This document shows, in pieces, positions 9,978-19,600 of a stretch of DNA of 26,254 nt (its first letter is position 1; each line of letters starts with the position of its first letter). The notes under the pieces were generated by a model, which worked only from the letters and a program-made list of their open reading frames with translations, was not told the origin of the DNA and ran no database searches. Both the position numbers and the translations under genes were made by a program. The stretch comes from Haplosporangium gracile (taxonomy: Eukaryota; Mortierellomycota; Mortierellomycetes; Mortierellales; Mortierellaceae). The DNA is taken from the NCBI GenBank assembly GCA_015499985.1, contig JAAAUF010000597.1, forward strand, positions 1 to 26,254, given 5' to 3'.

Positions 9978-12079
9978 ATGATTACCTCGTCTTCGCTCAC
10001 TTTTACTTCTTCGTCTTCGTCTTCTATGGATATGGATATCGTGGCCTCTGTCCCAGTTGTGGCTAAGCCCATGCCTGATGTACCCGAGAACATTTGGCTC
10101 GATATCTTTGGCTATCTGACCCTTGAAGAAAAGTTCAAGGTCTTTAGGTATGTTCTCTTATTCCCCCTTTCCTCTCTTCTTTTGTTGTCACCATCCCCTC
10201 TCTTTGTTACTTCCCTCTGAAATACAATTCTACTGGGGTTGGCTTGAGCTCCCTTTTTTTTGTCGATCACATCGACCTTCCATTTCAACCAGACATATTC
10301 GGTTCAGTTCAGTTCAGTTTCTTCTTTTCTTCTCCCTCTCATCCTTCCTCCCCATTTTTCTTGGTTCAGTTCCATCCAGTGTTCAGTTCAGTCCAGTTCA
10401 GTCTGTTGGTCATTGTTGCTTTTGGTGTCAGTCATCTTCTTCTCCCTCCTATTCAAACCTCATCGAAACGTCAACGGCTTTTTTTTAGTGTCTTTCAATC
10501 CAGTCACCTGGAAACAGAGACTAGAAGAAAAAAAACAACCGAAAAAAGGCGTTTGTTTAATTGTGTCTGGACTGGAAAAAAAGTGAGAAGGACGAAACCG
10601 ACAACATCAAAAACATCCTTTTGTGTGAACCTGAACCTGAGTCGACCCCCACTCTTCTTTCAGTAAATGATCATCGATCATAGCCTACTATCGGGTATTA
10701 TTCCTGTATCAATGGTTCGGTCATCTAACCCCAACATATCCTTTCATCTCTTTCCTTTCCTTTCCATCTTTCTCGGCGACTTTATTATGTCTTGCCTTTT
10801 TTCTTTTGACGTGCTGCCTTTTCCGGTATCATAATATAGCACTTGTCGTACATGGCATCGCATCCTCGCCGACCCTTCGCTCTATACCCACATCACCCTC
10901 CACGACATGGAATTCAACACCCTCGTCGCCTGTCTACAGCAGCTCTGCCGTCTCGCACCCCGGATCCGGTCTCTCCGAATCTCCAACTGCCACTCGTCCT
11001 TCATTTCCAAGACGACTGTCCCTGTCCAGAACACGTCGATCATGCACCATTTCCCTCAACAGCCCGGCATGCACTCACTCTACACCCATATCACTTCGTT
11101 TACCCTCCCCCGTCGGCGTGAAGAGTACCGTAAGCTGGGTTTCACGCTCCATCAAGACTTTTCTCGTGCCCTCGTCGTCCTTATGGAGCAGAGCCAGGAG
11201 TCGATCAAGTGTCTTGAGATCCAGGATAACTTTTTGGACCTCGAGATGACAGAGTTGATCTTTTGTATCGTCCGCTATGGTCGTCATCTTGAGCATCTCC
11301 TCTACGACGCTAACAAGGATGGTGGTTTCGTCGCCCCCGAGGTCGTCTCGGCTATCACTGCTGCCTGTCCCCACATCAAGAGCTTCCGGGGCCAGCATGC
11401 TATCTCGGACACTGTCCTCCGTCGCATGATGACCGGTTGGGAGGACCTGACATCCGTCACCCTCGCGCCTTACCAGTCTCCCTCGATGGGCACTAAGGAG
11501 GTTAGCCTCGAGGGTCTCTGGTCACTGCTTGAATGCGGCAAGGTCGAGATTCTTGAACTGCTTGACCTAAGCTGCATCTCCAACGAGAACGTCCGCAACA
11601 TGATGTTGAGGGTCAAGCACCTCCAAGCAACCGGATTTGAACAGCCAACCAGCCCCGCCGTTGATACCAACCACCCCTTCTCCCACCTCGCCTCCCGCTT
11701 CCCTTCCCTTTCCTCCTCTTCACATCAACAAGCCCCACGGTTACTCCCTGGTGCCTCAGTCCGTCATCTGACATTGACAAAGTACACCTCTATCCCCATG
11801 ACCCTCCCCGGTTTCGGTGCCCTCCTCAAACTGTTCCCAAACCTCGAGACCCTCAAGTTTACCACCAACTTCTTCACCTATGACCACCAGTTCCAAGGAT
11901 TGACAAAGGAGATCTATGAGGAAGAGATCTTGATGGTCGAGCGGATGGTCCGAGGCGAGATGTCGGACCGGTGGCCGTCCTCTGACCCTTCTGCCTCTAC
12001 CTGCTGGTCTGCAGACTGGCACGCTCCCGTCACTGAGGAGCAACGTCTCCGCGCCGGAATGATGCGTCCTTCGTACTAA
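9978..12079 (+). CDS. F-box protein with leucine-rich C-terminal region
   Basis: The model is join(9978..10147,10840..12079), 469 residues. Splicing GTATGT (10148) to ATATAG (10839) joins KFKVF to TCRTWHRIL and restores an uninterrupted F-box at about residues 35-76: PENIWLDIFGYL, then CRTWHRILADPSLY. F-box proteins recruit substrates to SCF (Skp1-Cullin-F-box) ubiquitin ligases through Skp1. The rest is rich in leucine-spaced segments such as IRSLRISNC, IKCLEIQDNFLDL and VEILELLDLSCIS, which suggests degenerate leucine-rich repeats as the substrate-binding part. The substrate is unknown. A Ser/Thr-rich stretch precedes the F-box; an alternative start is M17 at 10026. The second exon has no intron, and its codons are C-rich in the third position, typical of a well-expressed fungal gene. 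F-box identity is firm and the LRR call is moderate. Confidence 0.88.
10148..10839 (+). other. 692-bp intron of the F-box gene, with GTTCAG repeats
   Basis: This intron is more than four times longer than any other modelled here (95-154 bp). It has a canonical GTATGT donor, an ATATAG acceptor and TTTTGACG as a possible branch site about 35 bp before the acceptor. It contains two clusters of GTTCAG/GTCCAG motifs, at about 10303-10320 and 10366-10405, in CT-rich DNA. The frames open inside it are low-complexity. Confidence 0.8.
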
Positions 12080-12191
12080 ACTGCGCTCGTTTCCTTAGTA
12101 TGCACCCCTTCTACCTATACCACTTTTTTCCCACCTTTGCAAAACATCACCTTCTACTCCACATACCTCATTTGCGAAATCACTTCTGTAT

Positions 12192-12197
12192 AATAAA
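12192..12197 (+). terminator. AATAAA poly(A) signal of the F-box gene
   Basis: A perfect AATAAA hexamer lies 113 bp after the F-box stop codon on the same strand. Confidence 0.5.
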
Positions 12198-12735
12198 ACT
12201 TGCCCATTGTTCTTTTCTGTGTATTCTATGGCCTCTCCAAATGTACGTCGATTATGTCTACCAATTGCTACTGTTTGTTGCTGGGTGTTGGGTGCGGATC
12301 TGAATCCGGATCCGAAATGGAAGAGCTAGAAGGAAGGTTCATATTATGTTTGATTTCACTGAGGTCTAGTTAGTGTCTGCTGAACACCGAGGTCTTGTGC
12401 CCACAGAACAACCCAACAAGCGCTCCGATCCCCCCGATTTATCGAGCAAGATCGAGCAAAAAATAATATGAGTCCCTAGCCATTCCAGCACGTTTTTTCG
12501 TCATTACCCCCTTCCCCCCCCCTCCCTCCCCCTTGTCGTGGTCAGGACTTGAAGTTCAGGCTGAACAGCAGCATACCTTGTCACAATAAATCCCTTTAAT
12601 AATCCGGTCTCTCTGACCTTGTCGTTGCCCTTCTGCTTGAAACCTGTAAAAGCAAGAAGAAAGTAAAGAAACATGTTCAACAGAAAAAAAATATAAGTAA
12701 GTTTCAGTCCCCAACCAAGCCAGCCTCGCCACACC

Positions 12736-12759
12736 CACACACACACACACACACACACA
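12736..12759. repeat. (AC)12 dinucleotide microsatellite
   Basis: Twelve uninterrupted AC/CA units occur in the spacer between the convergent F-box and DUF155 genes. Confidence 0.95.
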
Positions 12760-13094
12760 AAGATACATCGTCATCTTGCATTCTTTGTTTCCATTGTCCA
12801 TAAATACATAAAGTAGACTTTTACTTTTAGACTACTTCTACTCACTACAAGAAGATACAGATCGAGGAACTGTCAAGAGCTGCCAAGATCGTTGGGTCTT
12901 TCTTCCAAAATCACGATTGTTGCTGAACAAGAAGAAAGACATAGTATAATAAAGTGCACAGACCAATTCATCATCTTCTTCTAATAACCACTGCCAACTT
13001 CTTCGTCGTTTTCGTTTCTTTTCTCAATAGTCATTGATCTAAAACAATAAACAGGTTTCTTCATTTTAGCTAATCGTAGGTTGTCATCATGTCT

Positions 13095-13100
13095 TTTATT
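13095..13100 (-). terminator. AATAAA poly(A) signal of the DUF155 gene
   Basis: The minus strand reads AATAAA, 168 bp downstream of the stop codon at 13268. It is the first perfect hexamer I noticed after that stop. Confidence 0.4.
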
Positions 13101-13267
13101 TCAAGGTTGAGGTCATGGGACCTGAGCTACTAAAACTGCCAGTGCAATCATTCCATTCCCTCCCCACCTCCCCACCTTACTTCTACTCTTCTTCATCCAC
13201 TGACCTTGCCTGATCTGGGTAAAGTGGGGAAGGGGGTGCCCGACACTAATGTTTGTCATTAAACCTT

Positions 13268-15724
13268 CTAGAATAGTGGTTCACCTCCATCCGATCCAAA
13301 ATGGCTCAGATACTTGACAACAATCTCACCTAAAAGTTCCAAAGAAACAGACAAAACACGGTCAGACCTTCCATCTCAATCCTAATCCCGAATTCAAAAA
13401 CATACAAAAACCATGGATGATAAAAAATATTCCTTACCGGCAGCGACAATGACAGCAATGACGATGAGAATGATAATGATCCAGGTAATATAGTTCATGT
13501 TGTTCGACGCCAGATCGTCTCGGAGCATCGTTAGCAAATCGGAAATCACCAGACATCGATCGCTCAGTACCTTGGCTCGCTGACCAATCTCGAGGTATCC
13601 TCGGATAGCATCGTACAATGGCTGTAACTCGGGCTCGGACCAGAAAATTTCAGGCGTGTCTAAATGTAATACGCAGTAAAAGTAGAAGTAAGCGATCGAT
13701 GTTCAGCTAGTCAAAGCTGTCTGTGTGCCTCCACCCTAGAATCTCTTCCAATGTATTCTGTGATATCCTTGATGTACTTACCAAGGACATTGGAAACGAG
13801 ATCGACGTGCATGCGGAGCTGGAAGAGATGTCCTGAAATTCTGGTGATCTGTGGGCGCGAGTAGTTCAACTTTCCGGTCTGCGCCAGTCGAATAGGAATG
13901 ATCTTGGTGTCGTCAATAGTATCATCCATTTGGCACTCGTACAACGCCAACTTGACCGACTGTGAAATAGCGTGAGCTATCGTCAACTTGATCATATGGT
14001 TGCCTCCTCTCAAGGTAATCCTAAAAGAGAAACGAACAAATAAAGTCCAAGTTCCATGTTAGCACCTGGTGGTAACACTATCAAGACGAAGGAGAGCAAT
14101 GCCATGGAGAACACAAGGTTACAGTTTCATAGAGAGCAGGACGTATGAATAAAGCAGCAAAAAAACTTACATGTCGTTGTAAATTCTGGGCGTAGAGTAT
14201 CCTGCATACTCAAAGTGGAACTCTTCTGTCTGAACATCGTCGGGGATCAGTCTCTTGCTCTCAAATTGCGCAATGTCGTCCAAGATCCATGCTTCCTGCT
14301 CGACCGTAAAGTTCCAAAACACAGTGACGCCATAGTCAAAAAAAAAGACTTCTCCTCCCATAAACGGTGCAATTGCCGCCTGCTGTTGAGTAGGCGTAAA
14401 CATCGTATCTCCACTGCTTCCGGTTCCAATTTCCTCTCCCGTGACACCTGCGCCGATATCTGTCTGATCTGCCTCCGAAAAGTAGTCCTGCTGTTGTTCG
14501 AGAGCAGTGCTAGTCGATGTATCCTGATCTGTCCTCGCCAAGCCACTATCGTCCTGAGTGTGGCGACTGGCTCGACTTCCTGCACGGCGGCGGTTCTTGA
14601 GACGCTTGCTTCCAACACTTCCACTTCCGGAGGCAATCGCATCGGCTTGATCCTGTAGTTGTTGGTGGTCCTGTAGTTGTTGGTGGAACTCTTCATTGGT
14701 CAAGTCACGCCCGCTGCTTGACCGTCTGAAGGCAGCCTCGGCCTCGTTACTGTTACGCTCCAGAGACCGAGAGTAATCTCCTCCAGTGTTATCCTCGTAC
14801 TGTTCCAGCTGTTTGTCCAGGACTGAACCCCCTCCTGGCGAACGAATTGGCGGTGCTGACATGTATCGTGTAGACTTTCCGGGGACGAGTGGGAAGTGGT
14901 AGGCGGCATATAAGGCTTCATCGTACAAGCGAGGGTAGACACCGTGGTTGGTCTTCAAGTAAGCAAACAACTTCTTGATATCGTATCCTTCCGCTGTACA
15001 ATAGGCCACCACTCTTAAATTCAAGAAAGAATGAAAAAAAATATCGTTAGGCATTGGAAAAGGAAGAATGGATGGTCCGTTCACGCTGGAATATCCACAA
15101 CTTGTTTTTGTCCAAGTTATTGTGTAACCATCTCTTTCGCTCCGTCTGATACCTTGCAAGTCCTTTAGCATTTCTTTGCTCTTTTGTCAAGAGTTCCGAA
15201 TGAGTTGGTGCACGTCCGTGAAGACCTCGTCTCCTGCCTCTAAACTCGGTTTCGTTATGGAAGGGATCCATCAGTTGGTCAGAGAAGGGGCCTTCCGGGA
15301 GTTCGATATCATCCTCCTCCGCCTCCTCCTGATCCTCAGGAAGCATGACCAACTTTTGTGAGACCTTGGTGGTACGAAGAGGGACCTGTTTCTGCTTAGG
15401 AGTTCCAGGACCGGGGCTCGTATATCCATGCTGATAAACCAGAGCGTTCGCTCCAGACGTGTTGACCCTCATTGGACTCGTGTTGATCGCGCCATAGGGT
15501 GTGTTGGCACCATTAGCGGGATGAAAGGCGCGTTTGGCTCTGGAGGTGTCAGGAAACAACTGACGTGGGTTAGGAAGAGGGCTGGTCGAGATAAACTGGA
15601 TATGGTTCTGGTGCTGGTAATGGTTAGGCGTGTTGGTGGAGGGTCTCTGCTGGCGCTGCTGTTGTTGGCGGCGCTGGAAGAGTGGCGACCGGGCATTGGG
15701 CGTCTGATGCTGCTGGTCTGCCAT
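13268..15724 (-). CDS. DUF155 protein of the RMD1/RMD8 (Sad1-interacting factor) family
   Basis: The model is complement(join(13268..13329,13438..13659,13782..14020,14171..15013,15153..15724)), five exons and 645 residues. All introns are GT-AG, 108-150 bp long, and the phases close exactly. Family landmarks are RTTKVSQKLVMLPE at about 117-130, RVVAYCTAEGY at 191-201 (created by the first splice), VFFFDYGVTVFWNFT at about 413-427, PRIYNDMITLRGGNHMIKLT (created by the second splice), DTPEIFWSEPELQPLYDAIR (created by the third) and a C-terminal hydrophobic helix at about 609-633. The N-terminal 110 residues are Gln/Asn-rich and disordered. A low-complexity insert of about 150 residues splits the domain between 240 and 405. 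Yeast relatives are linked to sporulation, and fission-yeast ones were found as Sad1-interacting factors; the biochemical role is poorly defined. Which paralogue (RMD1 or RMD8) it matches is unclear. It is divergent from the receptor gene. Confidence 0.92.
14651..14686. repeat. in-frame duplication of an 18-bp unit in the DUF155 gene
   Basis: Two perfect 18-bp copies sit side by side in exon 2. They encode a doubled DHQQLQ-type motif in the disordered insert. Repeat slippage is the likely origin. Confidence 0.9.
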
Positions 15725-16626
15725 GGCGAATGTGAGCTGGCTTCTTGACCGAAGTGTGAAGTGTTGTTTTTCGGAGAGGGTGCGCCAGATGCGTTCGTTG
15801 GTTGAGAAGGGTATGAATGCAAAACTATGGGCGCGAGGAGTGAGTGGGTGAGCGATGAGGAAGAGAAGAGAAGAGGGTGAAGGGGATATGGAAAAAGGTA
15901 AGCGAGCAAGGAAAGGTTAAAAAAAACTTGCTGGCGGAGTAACATGCAAAAGGAAAAAAATGACGTCGAGTTGAAAAAAAAGTATTCTGGTGGCTTAGGC
16001 GTGAAGGAAGCAGCCAAATAGATTTGTTCGCACCAGGCCCGTGCATCTTCATCAGAACCACCATCTCCAACATAGGACCATCGATTAGCGCTGTACGACA
16101 CACTTCGAAAGGGAGCCCGAGCTCGTCAAGATAAAACGGAGAGGACGTTTTTTTCTCATCACCACCGGTGACTAGAGAAGGTTGGATAAGAAGCGCGGCT
16201 TTCTAAGCCTTCTTTCCTTCGCCACCGAGAGGCGTTCAATCGAGCGACACACATTCGCACATACAAGATCCTTCAAAAGTATCCAGCAAAAGGGAGCGTT
16301 TTGTGCGACCGAGACACTTTCGTTTTCGCCGATTGGATTCGCGCTTGTTGACTGAATCAGCTTGTTGCTCTTTGCCTCGGACGTTTATCCGTGGGCGCAA
16401 TTATTATAAGGGTGTCCATCTTTATTCCCGTTTTTCTACTTTTCTCTCTCTCCAAATTCTTTTTCTCAAGTTCATTTTCATACTCTGTTTACTTCCAGCT
16501 TTCCTAAACTCATCTACTTCTTCAATCCCTTCCTTGCTTTCGCTATCAACAAACTCGACGAAATCAAAAACGTCCCGCCCAACTCATTGCACTTCCCCTC
16601 AACTTCATGAACAGCTCATAGAGCAA
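15725..16626. promoter_or_regulatory. 902-bp divergent promoter region, DUF155 (-) / class C receptor (+)
   Basis: This region separates two divergent start codons. On the DUF155 side the minus strand is CT-rich (about 15846-15895). On the receptor side a TATA-like ATTATAAGG lies at 16403-16411, followed by a CT-rich leader at about 16430-16560. The frame upstream of the receptor ATG stays open back to about 16303, but it has no ATG and reads through CT-rich leader DNA, so I treat it as untranslated. Confidence 0.45.
16607..16621 (+). promoter_or_regulatory. four-codon upstream ORF before the receptor start
   Basis: ATG AAC AGC TCA TAG ends five bases before the receptor ATG at 16627. If the transcript starts near the TATA-like site at about 16403, ribosomes would meet this uORF first. 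It could lower translation of the receptor or require reinitiation. The sequence is certain and its use is inferred. Confidence 0.45.
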
Positions 16627-19600
16627 ATGCCTCTTTCGCCAGTCAGGAAACGGTCGGTTGGCCAGCCCAGTCACCATGTCGAGAAGAGACCATCGATAAC
16701 GACAAAAACGATCGTCTCCTTTCTTAACTTGCTGGTACCCTTCATCCTCATTTTCAATCAACCTTTCACTTATACCCATGCTCAAACCTCATCACTACCA
16801 CCACAGGAACAACTGCATCGACGACGACAAGAGTTACATCGACAACCAAAAGGTCTTGAAGGCAGAGCTACCACCGTGCCCCGTCAAAAACTCAGCAACC
16901 CATTCATTGACTCCGGTTCCCTACCGTTGCCAACCTCGTCAGCGCTTTCGGTATCAATACAAGCAGAACCACAGCCACCAAAATACCTTTTCCCAGGTAT
17001 CGTCGACCTCGGTCCGCCTGCACCAAACACTCTTAACTTTGGCATCCTTTTGCCGCTGAACTTTTCCCTACAAGACGAGGAGCATTGGAGTTCAGTTGTC
17101 ATCGGAGGTATATCTGTAAGTGTATCTCTCGATCTGTGGAAGAAATACGATGCAGAGGAGATCAGGCTTATTCATCGACTTTTACTTTCGAATCTTTTTT
17201 ATACTTCTCGGGGTAGGCAATTCGCCTTGCGGTCAACGACATCAACGCCCAGAAGATCCTGCCAGGTATTAGACGTCCCCTAAAGGATGAAGCCCTTGCC
17301 TTTTTCCCCGTTGCCGTACTATGTGCTCGGTACGATTCACATGATTGGCCGAGGAGCCTCAAGTGCTAATTTGTTCATATTGTTCATATTGTTCATATTG
17401 TTCATTTGTCCATGGTAGTGGACATCTCGCTGATAATGCGAAACAGTGAATATCCAGTTAGAAGTCCCTTCGGAGGATCCAACGCCATGTTGTCTGCGGC
17501 CAATTTTGTCACCAGTAATGTATGTCATTTGCCTTATGTGTGTATCTCGTACGCAGTACTTTTCACCAGTGAACCAAACCTCTAACACATTTTTTTGTAT
17601 TTTTTGTTTGTAAGATCTCGGCGGTCATTGGCGATACCATTTCCCGGCTGAGCGAATACAGTGCCACTGTCACTTCTGCGGTTCACATTCCTCAATGCTC
17701 TTTTACATCGAGTACGTTCACTCGTTTGTTGTATCGTAGGAGACGGCATAGTTGACAATTCATGTAGAGTCATCAACTAACACTTCCACGCCATGTTTCT
17801 GGTATGTGTTTACATAGTTAGCGACGACCTGAGCAGCAGAGCACTTTACGATTATTTCATCCGCACTGTGCCGACAGGCGACAAATACGCGGTCCAAATG
17901 CTCGAGTACATTAATAGCATGGGCTGGCGTCGGATAGGTATCATCTACTGTGGTAACTCTTTCGGAGTCTCGTTTGCCACATCGATCGTCCGGCGTGCAC
18001 CTTCATATGGAGTCATGATCACATATTGGGGTGCCACATATACGCCCAACAGCGACTCCCAAGACTTCAACGAGGCTTTGGGGAGTCTTCGGAGCGTTGG
18101 TTCATACATCAATATGATCCTTTGTACCGCCGCCGACACGCTTCGGGGACTTGAGACGATCTAGTGCGTACTGTTGCCTTTCTGTTATATGGTGGCGGAA
18201 AAAGCTTGTTTTGGTGGAAAATCTTTTTCTAACAAAAGTATCTTCCTTTCTGTGGGACACACCATAGCGAGGAAGGAATGGCCGGGCACCCATACGTATG
18301 GATCATTTTCAACGACATTACTCACGACATCAGGACCTACTTCTCAGACCCTAATCGACCGCCAGCATCAGCATTCAATGGGCTCATCATGGCAGACCTG
18401 GCTTACGACTTTGCGGGGGACCCAGTTTACGACAAGTTCCTCACGCGTTGGCAAAGTCTTGATCCAGCGCTCTACCCAGGTGCTGGGCCAGAGTCTACCC
18501 TCAGTCATGCGGAACCCAGGGCCTATTCCTGTGTATGGATGCTGGCCTTAGGGTACAAGCGGGCTATCGAAAATGCACGACAGAGAGGCGTAAACGAAAC
18601 TTTGATTCGTCGGGACCTGGCGACGGGGCAGTTTCCGAGGACGTTAGGCAACATGTCGGTCGATCTCTTTAACAAAATCACGTTTGGTGGTCCAGCTGGG
18701 AAGGTCCATCTGGACGAGTACGGCGACAAGATTGGAGGTGACTGGGTGTTCTATCAGATACAGAATGATATAGCCGTTACGGTCGCGAGCTCAGCTCTGT
18801 CGTCGGATGGCGAGCAGAGCATGACTATTTTTCCAGGAAAACATGTCTGGCCACGATCTCGGTACAACCAAACACCTTTGGATTCTCCGCCTTGGGTCCA
18901 ACAGAATCTGGATTGGGCTGAGCCCCTGGCAATCGTCCTTGTATCGATCGCCGCTCTGATAACTCTTGTCTGCGCAATCATGATCGAGATCGTGCTATGG
19001 AAGAGACATAATCCGGTCATCAAGGCATCCAGCCCCTGTTTCTGCATCTTGGAACTGATCGGGATCATCATGCTGTGTGCCTCGGTCCCGATGAAGATGG
19101 GTACGACCACCGGTCCGATCTGCTATACAATCGCGCTGAGTTTCATGGGCGGCATCAATCTGATCCTATCGGCGATTGTGGTCAAGAACTACAGAGTCTA
19201 CCGGATCTTCAGCAACGTCTACAGCAACAAGATTGTGATGAGGGATACCGTCCTTCTCAAGCACGCCGGAATCCTCTTCTTGGTCACAATGTCAACCACT
19301 CTGGTCTATCTTGCAGTGGCGAGACCCCGTGTGGTATACTTTCCGATTGACCCTTCTAGCACGGCGTACATTTGTCTTCCGACGAATGGCGATAACATTC
19401 CGGGCTCAATCCAGATGGTCATGGCCATCCCGACGGCTTTTGTTCTCGGCTTTGCTTGGTTTCTGGCCTACAAAACCCACGGAGTCTCGGCCAACTGGAA
19501 CGAAGCCAGAGCCATCTCCTATGTCGTCTACAATGTATGTTTTTTGTCAGTTCTTGCTGATCCTTTCGACAAGAAGCTTATTATTTTTTGCATGTTCTGT

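Larger units (their letters stand above)
12198..13267. other. convergent intergenic region, no gene seen
   Basis: This lies between the 3' ends of the F-box gene (+) and the DUF155 gene (-). I see no coding frame of substance and no RNA gene. It holds an (AC)12 microsatellite at 12736-12759 and a minus-strand AATAAA at 13095-13100, 168 bp beyond the DUF155 stop, which probably ends that transcript. Confidence 0.6.

Noticed and set aside
10244..10666. 140-codon frame inside the F-box intron
   Set aside because: It is Ser/Phe/Pro low-complexity from CT-rich DNA, and direct splicing across it restores a perfect F-box.
16303..16626. In-frame N-terminal extension of the receptor by 108 codons
   Set aside because: It has no ATG, only a GTG at 16303, and reads through the CT-rich leader downstream of a TATA-like site. 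The ATG at 16627 is followed by a good signal sequence.
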